From NCBI RefSeq assembly GCF_001894745.1, contig NZ_BBYF01000019.1, positions 62,001 through 126,000 on the forward strand: a stretch of DNA of 64,000 nt, read 5' to 3'. Positions 30,189 to 38,856 of the stretch are shown in pieces; positions within the stretch are counted from its first letter, which is position 1; the number at the start of each line of letters is the position of its first letter. The DNA comes from Paenibacillus sp. NAIST15-1 (GTDB lineage Bacteria; Bacillota; Bacilli; Paenibacillales; Paenibacillaceae). A program made the translations under genes and the position numbers. The notes below the pieces were generated by a model. It did not search any database and was not told the DNA's origin. It saw only the letters and a list, made by a program, of their open reading frames with translations.

Positions 30189-30632
30189 TTATGCAAGGAA
30201 TGCATTCAACATCCATACATGCTTCTCTAGGTCAGATTGAATGCCGATGAACAAGTCATTTGTAGGCTCGTCCCCAGCAGCTTGCGCTGCTTCTTGTGCT
30301 TCGCCGCATTCTGCTATCAATTGATTGAAGTCTTTAACAAGCTGCTTCACCATTTCTTCTGCTGTTTCGCTGCCTGTCGCTTCTTGCAATGTTGTATGCT
30401 CCAAATACTGCTTCACAGTAGCATATGGTCTGCCCCCAATTGTAAGTAAGCGTTCCGCAACATCATCCATTTTCGCTGTGATTTCATTATAGAACTCTTC
30501 GAACTTCTCATGCAGCGTGAAGAACAGAGGACCTTTTACATACCAATGGTAGTTATGAAGTTTCACATACAATACGTTCAAGTTCGCTACTTGCTGATTC
30601 AACAGAGTTTGAAGTTTTTCGTTATTTGCCAT
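30189..30632 (-). CDS. dps: Dps-family ferritin-like protein (MrgA type)
   Basis: A 147-residue DNA-protecting/iron-storage protein that forms twelve-subunit shells and oxidises Fe(II) with peroxide. The ferroxidase ligands are seen in LHNYHWYVKGPLFFTLHEKFEEFY (His and Asp/Glu pattern) and KMDDVAERLLTIGGRP. GGAGGCG precedes ATG 30632; TTG 30638 is less likely. A PerR-like box covers its promoter, as for Bacillus mrgA. Confidence 0.93.
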   Translation of the reverse strand: MANNEKLQTLLNQQVANLNVLYVKLHNYHWYVKGPLFFTLHEKFEEFYNEITAKMDDVAERLLTIGGRPYATVKQYLEHTTLQEATGSETAEEMVKQLVKDFNQLIAECGEAQEAAQAAGDEPTNDLFIGIQSDLEKHVWMLNAFLA

Positions 30633-30668
30633 GATCAAAACGCCTCCTAATTGATATCAATTTCTTAT

Positions 30669-30683
30669 TAATAATAATTCTAA
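30669..30683. promoter_or_regulatory. PerR-box-like operator over the dps -10 region
   Basis: TTAGAATTATTATTA (minus strand) matches the 15-base PerR consensus TTATAATNATTATAA at all but two places. It overlaps the -10 hexamer of the predicted dps promoter, 37-51 bases before the start codon, a position that would repress. Confidence 0.65.
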
Positions 30684-30705
30684 ATTAATATTAACTATTT
30701 TTCAA
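30677..30705 (-). promoter_or_regulatory. Promoter of dps
   Basis: TTGAAA (30700-30705), 17-base spacer and TAGAAT (30677-30682) on the minus strand. From 30706 to 30974 no gene or convincing RNA structure was seen. Confidence 0.65.
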
Positions 30706-30974
30706 GTCTTTCTTGTACAAATGTTGATTGCCAATCTTTTCTACCCTATTTCTCATCGATTCCTTGCAACTTTATTCTGCTGGCCTACTATATATATGTA
30801 CCCGTGTCCACGTGAAATGAATCATCGCAACACGGCGTCCCATAAGGACTAGAGGTCATAAGTGTAACGCAAGCTGCTTCAAATCAACTATGACGCTTGA
30901 TACATAAAACATCGGAATACTTCAATATTATGCGTCCCCTGCGCATTGATCATACAGCTGAATTTAGAAGTGCC

Positions 30975-31277
30975 TTAGAACATGAGGTTCAAAGCATCGC
31001 TGCCCTTCATGCCAACTGTAATACCGAGACGCTCAGCTTCGTGAGTGATGGATTCAAGCGGAGCTTCAAGCAACTGCTCCAGTGTCCGTACCCCGACTGC
31101 GCGTCCTGCGATGATCCCTCGATCATGCAGCTTCGTATTGAGCAGCCCTACATCAAGCGCACCGCACATAATATAGCCTTTATCGGTGGAGATCGATAGA
31201 AGTGTCGTTTTGGGCAGCAGCACTTCAACGCCTAGCACGGTTCTCTCACCAATTTTCATGGGTATTAACCGTATCAC
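30975..31277 (-). CDS. yunC: DUF1805 protein YunC
   Basis: A 100-residue protein of the DUF1805/YunC family, with the characteristic LLPKTTLLSISTDKGYIMCGALDVGLLN and the ALDVGL-x-R-x-x-IAGRAVGVRTLE stretch. GTG 31277 lies eight bases after GGAGG. YunC has a known structure but no assigned function. It is divergent from the next gene, with 177 bases between. Confidence 0.88.
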   Translation of the reverse strand: MIRLIPMKIGERTVLGVEVLLPKTTLLSISTDKGYIMCGALDVGLLNTKLHDRGIIAGRAVGVRTLEQLLEAPLESITHEAERLGITVGMKGSDALNLMF

Positions 31278-31454
31278 TTTGAATGCCTCCTTCTGACTTA
31301 CAGGATGGTATCATCTTATGCAATCGCCGTCTTTTTGGCGCGTATGTGCCCGCAAAACGATATTTAGTTCTAAAGAACTATATTTGTCGGAATTTATACC
31401 GTATTATAATGTATTTATCTAGGCAAAATGTCCAGGTTGGAGGAATTACTGACA

Positions 31455-32081
31455 ATGCTTTATCCTACTTCATCTCAACAATCCGTCTTCAAGTTCAATG
31501 TTGACATCCTTGTACAAGGCGAATCCAACGTGGCTGCGCTAGAAGCTTTGCTGCAATTGCTGCATCAACACCCCGACGTACTGGACGCACGCGTTCAATC
31601 CGGTAATGAGCTCGGTTCCTTGTTGGAGCTTGCCGAAGCCATGCAGCAGCGCAATATCAAGCAGTCACCGTTTGGCAAGCTGGCAGTTCGCGCAGCCCAT
31701 TCAAGCTCCGCAGCTGCTGATCACCGTGTGGATAATTCCTCACCGAGAACAAATAACAAGCGGGGTGCGACCGCACAATCACCAGAATCAATGGCAACTA
31801 TGAACAAGCCAGCACGCACCGCAGCTGCCGAATATACGGAGCCAAGCCAACAGCAATCCAATGATGCCCGGCTTCAAGATGTCGAGAATCAGCTCCGAAG
31901 CTACATCGAACAGAATCGTTTATTACGTTTGCGCATTAACAAAGGAAAAGGCATCACATTGAATCTCCCCTGCCGTATCCTCAATTATGACGCCTCAAAT
32001 CAGCTGCTGAACGTATACCATGTTGATGAGAAGCAAGTGTACGCATTCAACCTGAATGAGATCGAAGATATGCAGCCCTAA
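31455..32081 (+). CDS. Unrecognised protein with disordered linker and basic C-terminal domain
   Basis: A 208-residue soluble protein I do not recognise. It has three parts: an N-terminal alpha/beta domain (about residues 1-75, VFKFNVDILVQGESNVAALEAL...VQSGNELGSLLELAEAM), a Ser/Ala/Asn/Gln-rich linker likely to be disordered (about 80-145), and a C-terminal helix plus small beta domain (INKGKGITLNLPCRILNYDASNQLLNVYHVDEKQVYAFNLNEI) that resembles an Sm-like or WYL-like barrel. The ATG at 31455 follows TTGGAGGA; an upstream ATG at 31428 has no ribosome site. It is probably a real gene because a hairpin follows it. Confidence 0.6.
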   Translation: MLYPTSSQQSVFKFNVDILVQGESNVAALEALLQLLHQHPDVLDARVQSGNELGSLLELAEAMQQRNIKQSPFGKLAVRAAHSSSAAADHRVDNSSPRTNNKRGATAQSPESMATMNKPARTAAAEYTEPSQQQSNDARLQDVENQLRSYIEQNRLLRLRINKGKGITLNLPCRILNYDASNQLLNVYHVDEKQVYAFNLNEIEDMQP

Positions 32082-32105
32082 ACTCAATAACACATGAACA
32101 AACAA

Positions 32106-32153
32106 CAACAGCCGCAATGAAGTCAGATCAGTCGACTCCTATTGCGGCTGTTG
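32106..32153. terminator. Bidirectional hairpin between convergent genes
   Basis: Perfect 13-base arms CAACAGCCGCAAT and ATTGCGGCTGTTG separate the 208-residue protein gene (plus) from the GGDEF-EAL gene (minus). A weak T content follows on both sides. Confidence 0.7.
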
Positions 32154-32169
32154 CATATCTGTTATTCAC

Positions 32170-34143
32170 TTATGTACGAAGCATTGCATCGCTTCCTGAT
32201 TGCAGCGAATATCTGCGGAACAGAGATTCGAACCCACTGCGTGGCAGCGGAGGGCTGAAGTAATAGCCCTGTATATTGTCACATTGATTATTTTGCAAGA
32301 AGACAAGCTGTTCCTTCGTCTCTACACCTTCTGCAATAACTTGCATATTCATATTGTGCCCGAGTGCAATAATCGCCGATACGATGGCAGCATCATTCGG
32401 ATCTTGCTGCAAATCACGCACAAAGGAGCGATCAATCTTGAGGCGGTGTATCGGAAAGTTCTTCAAATAATGCAGTGAGCTGTAACCCGTTCCGAAATCA
32501 TCAATACTAATCGCTACGCCCATATCTTTCAACTTGCGCAAGGTCTGTGACGCACGCGATACTTCCATCGTCATGCTCTCCGTAATTTCCAGGTCAAGGT
32601 ATTGCGGTTCCAGCCCTGTTCGCTGCAGTACCTCCTGTACCGTCTCCGTCAAATTGTTCATTTCGAACTGCCTTACTGACAAATTAACGGATACCGGTAT
32701 ACGTTCAAGGCCTTTATCTTGCCACTGCTTATTCTGTCTGCAGGCTTCTTCCATAATCCATGTCCCGAGGGCTACAATGAAGCCATTCTCTTCAGCCAAG
32801 GAGATAAATTCTCCTGGCGGAATGAGACCTCGCTCCGGATGGTTCCAGCGCACAAGTGCCTCCATCCCGACAATTCGGTAGGTCGACATATCTACCTGCG
32901 GCTGGTAATAGAGCTCGAATTCCCCTCTTGTCAGCGCCTTGCGCATGTCATGCTCCAGTGTAATACGCTCAAGCGGACGATCATTCATCTCTGGAACGAA
33001 GAATAGATATCCGTTCTTCCCCAGTTCCTTCACCCGAGACAAAGCGTAGTCTGCCTGCTGAACGGCCAGACCTGCATCATGAATGCGCATATCTTCATGA
33101 ATAAGCTTCACGCCTATGCTCATCGTCACATGAACGGGGATATCGTTCAATTCGAACGGCTCCTCAAACACCGACAACAGTTGGCGTACACGCTCCTTCA
33201 CTTCCTCCTCTGATCCTGCGTTCGTCATGAAGCAGATGAATTCATCCCCCTCCATGCGAGCAATGACATCATTCTCAGTCATCGAGCGCAGCAGTCTGTC
33301 GGCAATCTGCATGAGGAGCATATCGCCAAAATCAGTACCAAATGTATCGTTAATGCGCTTAAACCGATCAAGATCCATGTACAGCACCGCAATAGAAAAC
33401 GAGGCATGAGCAGCCATCTCTAGCGATTCTTCCAGCCGTTGCATGAACATTCGACGATTCGGCAAGCCGGTCATATCATCATAATAGGCCATGTAGCGAA
33501 TCCGTTCTTCCATATATCGATTTGGACTCGCGTCTCGAAGACTTACTGAGAAAATGGCTTCCTCTTCTGGGCAATGAGTCAGTCCCGGAAGCTGCGTCAT
33601 TCGAATGAGCCAGTCTTGCGGGAAGCCATCCTTCGAGCATCCGACCAATTCCAGCTCGATCTCGCCCCCGCTTGTTACTTGATCCATGGCCTGAATCAGC
33701 TTCGAGCAAGCTTGTTCCTCCATCCATTGTCCGATAGTGATGAGCGAGCCATCGAACCCGGTTACCTCTTGGAACGCTGGGTTCATGCCGACAACCTTGC
33801 CATCGTGACGGACAAACAGCATAGGAACAGGCAGGTGATCGTAATAAGACTTCCATGTTGGCTGAACAGAGACAGCTGGGGGCTCAATCGTACTAATCGG
33901 ATTATGTGCTACTCCAAACCGTTGATAGTGTGAGGATCTAATCTTAGCAGCTGCAGCATATCCAAGCATCGCTGTAAGCAGAATCAGCACCCACAATCGC
34001 GCCAATCCCTCCAACTGCAGCACAGCCCACCCTGTACATACGATTGCCGTAATTAAAGAGACAGCCATTACATATAAAGCATATCGAATTGAGCGATCCC
34101 GCTTCTGCAATTGCCGTTCATTCTGTACCTTACGGTCACTCAC
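32170..34143 (-). CDS. Membrane PAS-GGDEF-EAL protein, c-di-GMP turnover
   Basis: A 657-residue protein with two N-terminal membrane helices (about residues 22-42 and 50-68), a PAS domain (about 90-205), a GGDEF domain (about 215-385) and an EAL domain (about 395-640). The EAL part is complete: EALVRW, NLSVRQF, EITES, IDDFGTGYSSL, KIDRSF and EGVET, so c-di-GMP hydrolysis is likely. The GGDEF signature is MEGDEF, with Glu in place of the first Gly, so cyclase activity is doubtful. GTG 34143 is chosen for GGAAGGAAG six bases upstream; GTG 34182, abutting the upstream gene, is the alternative. Confidence 0.9.
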   Translation of the reverse strand: MSDRKVQNERQLQKRDRSIRYALYVMAVSLITAIVCTGWAVLQLEGLARLWVLILLTAMLGYAAAAKIRSSHYQRFGVAHNPISTIEPPAVSVQPTWKSYYDHLPVPMLFVRHDGKVVGMNPAFQEVTGFDGSLITIGQWMEEQACSKLIQAMDQVTSGGEIELELVGCSKDGFPQDWLIRMTQLPGLTHCPEEEAIFSVSLRDASPNRYMEERIRYMAYYDDMTGLPNRRMFMQRLEESLEMAAHASFSIAVLYMDLDRFKRINDTFGTDFGDMLLMQIADRLLRSMTENDVIARMEGDEFICFMTNAGSEEEVKERVRQLLSVFEEPFELNDIPVHVTMSIGVKLIHEDMRIHDAGLAVQQADYALSRVKELGKNGYLFFVPEMNDRPLERITLEHDMRKALTRGEFELYYQPQVDMSTYRIVGMEALVRWNHPERGLIPPGEFISLAEENGFIVALGTWIMEEACRQNKQWQDKGLERIPVSVNLSVRQFEMNNLTETVQEVLQRTGLEPQYLDLEITESMTMEVSRASQTLRKLKDMGVAISIDDFGTGYSSLHYLKNFPIHRLKIDRSFVRDLQQDPNDAAIVSAIIALGHNMNMQVIAEGVETKEQLVFLQNNQCDNIQGYYFSPPLPRSGFESLFRRYSLQSGSDAMLRT

Positions 34144-34182
34144 TAAGTATCTTCCTTCCAGCATTGGAGTCAGTACGAACAC

Positions 34183-34551
34183 TCATCGACGAGCAGCAAG
34201 AGCAAGCATCAACCAACCAGCGATGAATGCCACTCCTCCAATCGGTGTAATCGCTCCTAACATTTTAATTCCTGTGAAGCACAGCAGATACAAGCTTCCA
34301 GAGAACACAATAATACCGATCCATATCAGCCGAGCTGACAATGCGACCTTCTTCTGATCCGCCAATTTATCCGCCAATATCGCAATAAGAAGCAATCCAA
34401 GCGCGTGCGCCATATGGTATTGAACAGCTGTTTCAAAAGTAGCCATCCGCTCAGGTGTCAACAACCCCTTCATGACATGCGCTCCGAATGCACCGAGAGC
34501 GACGGATAACAGCATATTTATACTTCCTATAATCGTATAGCGTCGCAACAT
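34183..34551 (-). CDS. DUF423 small membrane protein
   Basis: A 122-residue protein with four hydrophobic segments and the DUF423 pattern (ALGAFGAHVMKGLLTPERMATFETAVQYHMAHALGLL, then FSGSLYLLCFTGIKMLGAITPIGG). GAAGGAG is eight bases before the ATG. It relates to YwdK of Bacillus and YgdD of Escherichia; the function is unknown. It ends directly at the GGDEF-EAL gene, so the two may share a transcript. Confidence 0.85.
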   Translation of the reverse strand: MLRRYTIIGSINMLLSVALGAFGAHVMKGLLTPERMATFETAVQYHMAHALGLLLIAILADKLADQKKVALSARLIWIGIIVFSGSLYLLCFTGIKMLGAITPIGGVAFIAGWLMLALAARR

Positions 34552-34680
34552 GATGTTCGCTCCTTCAAGCCACATTTCGGCAATTTTTAACTATATTCGA
34601 TACGATTATATATTATCTGAATTATTGCTGTTTTTCCACTTACAAATATGATCCTATAGAGCATTCTGAGATGGGGGATT

Positions 34681-35103
34681 TTATTTACCACCTTCAGGGG
34701 CGCGAAGGTTATCCCATACATGACGGAATGCAACAATCGGATGCTTAACCAGCATTTTAGGGCCTACTTCCCGCATGACGAGTTTGATGGCATCACGCTT
34801 GTCTTGCTTATAGCAATGAACAGCACACCGTTCACATGTCGTCTTGCGCTCTCCGAAGCGGCAATAGGTAAGACGCTTCCAAGCATAGGCAAGCAAATCA
34901 GCGCAGCTAGGGCATAATCCGTATTGCTCTGAACGGTTCTCGGAATGTGGATTCAGCTCCAGTGTATGATGATGACAATATATGCGGAGCATGAGCAGAA
35001 CAGTCCGTTTTTCTCGTTTGATTCTTGGCCCTTCCTGCTTGTGGTTCTCTTTACGGCGCGAGGGTGATGGCAGCATTTCACCTTGCCCTTGTTTTGTTTC
35101 CAT
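34681..35103 (-). CDS. Nitrous-oxide-stimulated-promoter family protein
   Basis: A 140-residue Cys-rich protein. After a basic N-terminus (about 1-25) comes the family core: RIKREKRTVLLMLRIYCHHHH-like helix, LCPSCADLLAYAWKRL, CRFGERKTTCERCAVHCY and YKQDKRDAIKLVMREVGPKML. The four Cys pairs suggest a metal-binding fold. The family name comes from a domain description and says nothing certain about function. Start 35103 is chosen for GAGGT nine bases upstream; the frame is open to 35274 but the extra part looks unlike the family. Confidence 0.75.
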   Translation of the reverse strand: METKQGQGEMLPSPSRRKENHKQEGPRIKREKRTVLLMLRIYCHHHTLELNPHSENRSEQYGLCPSCADLLAYAWKRLTYCRFGERKTTCERCAVHCYKQDKRDAIKLVMREVGPKMLVKHPIVAFRHVWDNLRAPEGGK

Positions 35104-35457
35104 CTCAATCAACCTCATCATTAATGATGTAATCATATCGAGAAGCAGGAATGCCGGATATGACTTTGATAACAGAACATCCAGCACAGTACCCACATCC
35201 ACAAGATAACGATCCATGTAAATGAATCGCTCCCATTGGGACAAAAATAAGTGCACACCACCCCTCAAAGTCATACATTGTATATATCGGTTATTTTCAA
35301 ATTTTTGTTAGAAAAAGTCTATTTTAGATTGTCAACAAAAAAATAACCGCAGCATCCTGCTCGCTACTTAGCAGGTCACTGCGGTTGATGATGTCCTTTC
35401 CTTCATGCAGAAATTACTTGTAAGGAATATCCTGCATTAGCGATCTAACCAATAGTA
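35104..35457. other. Intergenic region with terminator
   Basis: No gene is supported. The left part (35104-35336) is the AT-rich upstream region of the preceding minus-strand gene. The right part holds a strong minus-strand terminator. Confidence 0.6.
35337..35386 (-). terminator. Terminator of the SRPBCC-ArsR operon
   Basis: Arms AACCGCAG/CTGCGGTT with inner CCTGCT/AGCAGG at 35345-35386, followed on the minus strand by seven T (35337-35343). Confidence 0.85.
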
Positions 35458-35841
35458 TTATTCCTCACTGCTGTCTGATCGCTCCTGCATTCCGACATTA
35501 CCTTCAGAGCGACCTGAATCACCTGAGCTTTCCACATAATGCTGGAGCATAGACAGCTTGTTATCCCAATAACGATCATAATAGGCTAGCCAACGCTTCA
35601 ATTCCAGCAGTGGATCCGGATCCAGCCGGTATCTAACCTCTCTGCCAATTTTCCGATCCTTAACGAGTCCCGCTTCGGCCAGAATACGCAAATGCTTGGA
35701 TACGGCAGTCCGGCTCATCGGGAAATGTCCGCTAATCACCGTGACAGGAAGTTCCTGATCTGCGAGCAGCTGCAGCAGCTTGCGGCGTGTAGGATCAGCA
35801 ATCGCTTGGAACACATCATGCTTCGGTGCAGATGACCCCAT
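35458..35841 (-). CDS. ArsR-family transcriptional repressor
   Basis: A 127-residue winged-helix regulator: IADPTRRKLLQLLADQELPVTVISGHFPMSRTAVSKHLRILAEAGLV is the typical ArsR DNA-binding part. It lacks the metal-binding ELCVC Cys box, so it is of the non-metal type often paired with SRPBCC proteins. The ATG lies one base after the SRPBCC stop, with GAGGC upstream, so it is coupled. The C-terminal 35 residues are acidic and Ser-rich. It probably represses its own operon through the repeated ATGAAACCAA sites. Confidence 0.88.
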   Translation of the reverse strand: MGSSAPKHDVFQAIADPTRRKLLQLLADQELPVTVISGHFPMSRTAVSKHLRILAEAGLVKDRKIGREVRYRLDPDPLLELKRWLAYYDRYWDNKLSMLQHYVESSGDSGRSEGNVGMQERSDSSEE

Positions 35842-35842
35842 C

Positions 35843-36268
35843 TTACGCCTCGATGATGGAACGAAGCTTCTGAACCAATCCGTCCCAGCCATTGTTCATG
35901 CGCTCGCGTACAACGGTATGCGTCTCGCCGAACTCCGTAATCCCCTCCGGATCCCATCCAGAATGAATGAGCGTAAATTCCGTCTTCCCATCAACTTCAG
36001 CCAAGGCAAATGTCAATGTCCAATCCTTCCCCCAGCGGAATGACAAGCGGTTCGGAGGATCGAGTTCTGTAACCTTGCATGGCGAGTTTCCAAAGGGGCC
36101 CGCATTCAGGTGAAATTCGTAGCCAAGCTCAGGCTGGAAATCATTCGGCATGAACCAGGCTGCAATGCCTTCCGAAGTAGCTACCGCATCCCATACCTTC
36201 TGGATCGGTGCTTGCAACGTAATTGTTTTTTGAATATCGAGAGATGATTGAGAAGCATGATTTGTCAT
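35843..36268 (-). CDS. SRPBCC/AHSA1-domain protein
   Basis: A 141-residue START/Bet v1-like protein of the activator of Hsp90 (AHSA1) group: KTITLQAPIQKVWDAVATSEGIAAWFMPNDF, then GWDPEGITEFGETHTVVRERMNNGWDGLV. It should form a hydrophobic pocket for a small ligand. GGAGG precedes the ATG by about ten bases. It forms a two-gene operon with the ArsR gene, the usual arrangement, with SRPBCC first here. Confidence 0.87.
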   Translation of the reverse strand: MTNHASQSSLDIQKTITLQAPIQKVWDAVATSEGIAAWFMPNDFQPELGYEFHLNAGPFGNSPCKVTELDPPNRLSFRWGKDWTLTFALAEVDGKTEFTLIHSGWDPEGITEFGETHTVVRERMNNGWDGLVQKLRSIIEA

Positions 36269-36331
36269 AGATGTTATTCCTCCAACTATTCGATATCTGT
36301 CAGCATGTGCTAACGAGATCGACATTATTAC

Positions 36332-36386
36332 GAAACCATTTGGTTTCATGTTAGTATTCATTATATGACACCTGTTGGTTTCATGT
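36332..36386. promoter_or_regulatory. Operators of the SRPBCC-ArsR operon
   Basis: The twelve-base site ACATGAAACCAA (minus strand) occurs twice, 35 bases apart (36340-36351 and 36375-36386). The copy nearer the genes extends to the inverted repeat GAAACCA-TT-TGGTTTC (36332-36347). One site overlaps the -35 and spacer, the other lies downstream of the -10, as expected of an autorepressor. Confidence 0.65.
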
Positions 36387-36389
36387 CAA
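36360..36389 (-). promoter_or_regulatory. Promoter of the SRPBCC-ArsR operon
   Basis: A perfect TTGACA (36384-36389) and perfect TATAAT (36360-36365) are separated by 18 bases on the minus strand, about 95 bases before the SRPBCC start. Confidence 0.75.
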
Positions 36390-36463
36390 ACACGCCTTCC
36401 TTGTCCTGCTCCCCCTCTTCTTGAAAAACACGGATTGTATCACAGTCAGGATCTACTCAACGA

Positions 36464-36518
36464 GTAAAAAAATACGATCCAGAACTATCGTCCTCTTACC
36501 GGACGAAAGTCTAGATCG
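36464..36518 (-). terminator. Terminator of the methionine aminopeptidase gene
   Basis: A two-part hairpin at 36475-36518 (CGATC.AGA/TCT.GATCG with one mismatch, inner TCGTCC/GGACGA) is followed by seven T on the minus strand. It starts 12 bases after the map stop. Confidence 0.8.
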
Positions 36519-36529
36519 TTCTGATGCTT

Positions 36530-37273
36530 CTATGCAACTGTGATAATGATCGGATCTTGCTTCGTAATAATAATCGTATGCTCGAATTGCGCAGCTACAC
36601 TGCCATCAGGCGTGCTTAATGTCCAGCCGTCTGCCTGCTTCACCGCATAGTCCGCGCCTGTAGAAAGGAATGGCTCGATCGTAATAACCATGCCTTCCTT
36701 CAGGATTCTTGTATCGAGTCGATTGTAAATCGGCAGAATACTTGGCTCTTCATGCACAGCTCTCCCCACACCATGGGAGCACAAGTTTTGAATTACGGTA
36801 TATCCGCCTTGGTCAGCAGCTTCCTCGAACATTTTCCCAATCGTGTTCAGCTTTACTCCATGCTTCAATGAAGAGATGACCTTCATCATCGTATCATGCG
36901 TGTATTGACACAGTTCCGTAATTTCCGTGCTGTGAGGAGCAAGTTGGAACGACTGGCCCGAATCCGCAACATAGCCGTTCTTTTCTGCGCATACATCTAC
37001 ATTAATTAAATCACCAGGCCGCAGCACTTTCTTGCCTGGAATCCCATGGGCAACCTCTGTATTCACACTGATGCAAGAATGCCCAGGAAATTTAAAAGCC
37101 TTCATCGGTGCGGATACAGCACCATGGCGCTTCAGCACTTCCCCACCTATCTCATCCAGTTGCTTTGTCGTCATGCCCGCACGTGCATTCTTCTTCATCT
37201 CTTGGATGGTCAATGCTACAATCCTTCCAATCTCCTTCAGTCCTTCTACGTCTTCCTTGGAGCCTGCTGTCAT
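36530..37273 (-). CDS. map: Methionine aminopeptidase, type I
   Basis: A 247-residue cytoplasmic metallopeptidase that removes the initiator Met. The metal ligands are Asp in NVDVCAEKNGY, Asp in VADSGQSF, His in CSHGVGRAVHEEP, Glu in MVITIEPFL and Glu in AQFEHTIII. It is away from secY-adk-infA, where the housekeeping map usually sits, so it is likely the second copy (MapB/YflG type). GGGAGGT is six bases before ATG 37273. The usual Thr/Ser-Arg after the second Asp is Ser-Gly here. Confidence 0.9.
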   Translation of the reverse strand: MTAGSKEDVEGLKEIGRIVALTIQEMKKNARAGMTTKQLDEIGGEVLKRHGAVSAPMKAFKFPGHSCISVNTEVAHGIPGKKVLRPGDLINVDVCAEKNGYVADSGQSFQLAPHSTEITELCQYTHDTMMKVISSLKHGVKLNTIGKMFEEAADQGGYTVIQNLCSHGVGRAVHEEPSILPIYNRLDTRILKEGMVITIEPFLSTGADYAVKQADGWTLSTPDGSVAAQFEHTIIITKQDPIIITVA

Positions 37274-37491
37274 CGCATGCACCTCCCTTTCTACTTCCTC
37301 AAGTTACTCATGAAATAAGAATTAAGTACCTTGTATTGTATCACATCCTGCTTGCCAGACCTCAATCATAAGTGAATGAGCCGATCCTCAATCTGCTTCC
37401 TCAGTTCAATGAACGCGTGCATCTCTCGTTTCATTATCCTAGCAACCCGTGAATATATTGATCATAACAAGCAGCAAAGGTCATTAGAGGT

Positions 37492-37661
37492 TGTTCAAAA
37501 AGTCCGCTTTTGATCACGAAGCAAATCATGAAGTGGACTCGGCATCGAATCTTGAATTCAGCCGGACCTTCCGGTGCTCATGTACCCAAAACGTACGCTC
37601 CGCTCCTCAGGCCCTAGCTTCATCCAACTTTCTCGTTGCTGAAAACCGGCCTTTTTGAACA
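37492..37661. mobile_element. MITE-like element with 20-base terminal inverted repeats
   Basis: A 170-base stretch is bounded by TGTTCAAAAAGTCCGCTTTT (37492-37511) and, inverted, a copy agreeing in 18 of 20 places (37642-37661). It has no coding capacity. ATTAG occurs outside both ends (37483-37487 and 37668-37672) and may be a target duplication, though four to six bases separate it from the inverted repeats. It ends 40 bases before yhbH. The rest of the 37274-37701 gap shows no gene. Only one copy is present in this window. Confidence 0.6.
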
Positions 37662-37701
37662 CGAACTATTAGTTAATACGTCCAACAGGAGGTGTCAGCC
37701 A

Positions 37702-38856
37702 TTGAACGAACGGACGTTCATTGTGTCCCGCGAGGACTGGTCGCTCCATCGCAAAGGCTATCAAGATCAAGCACGCCATCAGCAGAGGGTGCGTGAAGCG
37801 ATAAAGCAGAATCTGCCCGATCTCGTTACTGAAGAGAATATTATTATGTCAGATGGCAAACAAATCATTAAAGTCCCTATTCGCAGTCTGGACGAATTCC
37901 GATTCGTCTATAACTTCAATAAGAAGAAGCACGTCGGTCAAGGGGACGGAGACAGTCAGGTTGGGGATGTGCTCGGCACGGACAGCAGCTCACAAGGGCA
38001 AGGCAAGGGCAAGCAGGCAGGAGATCAAGCCGGTGCCGACATCATTGAAGCGGAGATCAGTATCGAAGATCTCGAAAACCTGCTGTTCGATGAATTGGAG
38101 CTGCCCAACTTGCAGCAGAAGGATAAGGAGGAAGTCGAGGTTACCGACATTCGATTCAATGACATTCGCAAGAAGGGCATCATGTCCAACATTGACAAGA
38201 AGCGGACGATCCTCGAAAATTTGCGGCGCAACGCGCTCACTGGCAAGCCTGGCATTCATCACATTAGTCCTGACGATCTGCGGTACAAGACATGGGAGGA
38301 AATTATTAAGCCTCAATCAAGCGCCGTTATTATTGCGATGATGGACACCTCGGGATCGATGGGCAGCTTCGAGAAATATTGTGCGCGCAGCTTCTTCTTC
38401 TGGATGACACGCTTCTTGCGCAAGCAGTACGAGAAGGTCGAACTAGTATTCATCGCTCACCATACTGAGGCTAAGGAAGTAACCGAGGATGAATTCTTTA
38501 CACGCGGAGAGAGCGGCGGCACGATCTGTTCATCCGCTTATGTGAAGGCGCTTGAGATTATCGATACACGCTATCCACCATCCAGCTACAATATTTATCC
38601 GTTTCACTTCTCAGACGGTGACAACTTGACGAGCGATAACGATCGCTGTGTGAAGCTGATTGGCCAAATATTAAAGAAGGCCAACATGTTCGGATACGGT
38701 GAGGTAAACCAATACAACCGCAGCAGCACCCTAATGTCGGCTTACCGCAATATCCAGCTGCCCAATTTTATGCACTACGTCATTAAGGAAAAGGGAGAGG
38801 TGTACCGGGCACTGAAGCACTTTTTCAAAAAACAGCCGGGAGGTAGCCGTACATGA
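37702..38856 (+). CDS. yhbH: Sporulation protein YhbH (DUF444)
   Basis: A 384-residue DUF444 protein. The N-terminus ([29 protein letters not shown]) is typical; a Gly/Asp/Gln-rich linker (about 85-115) precedes a von Willebrand A-like half with the metal site [10 protein letters not shown] (about 215) and HTEAKEV...ESGGT. In many spore formers it is made with the kinase PrkA and SpoVR in the mother cell. The TTG start at 37702 has AGGAGGTG seven bases upstream. The frame is open further upstream, but that part falls inside the mobile element. Confidence 0.92.
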   Translation: MNERTFIVSREDWSLHRKGYQDQARHQQRVREAIKQNLPDLVTEENIIMSDGKQIIKVPIRSLDEFRFVYNFNKKKHVGQGDGDSQVGDVLGTDSSSQGQGKGKQAGDQAGADIIEAEISIEDLENLLFDELELPNLQQKDKEEVEVTDIRFNDIRKKGIMSNIDKKRTILENLRRNALTGKPGIHHISPDDLRYKTWEEIIKPQSSAVIIAMMDTSGSMGSFEKYCARSFFFWMTRFLRKQYEKVELVFIAHHTEAKEVTEDEFFTRGESGGTICSSAYVKALEIIDTRYPPSSYNIYPFHFSDGDNLTSDNDRCVKLIGQILKKANMFGYGEVNQYNRSSTLMSAYRNIQLPNFMHYVIKEKGEVYRALKHFFKKQPGGSRT

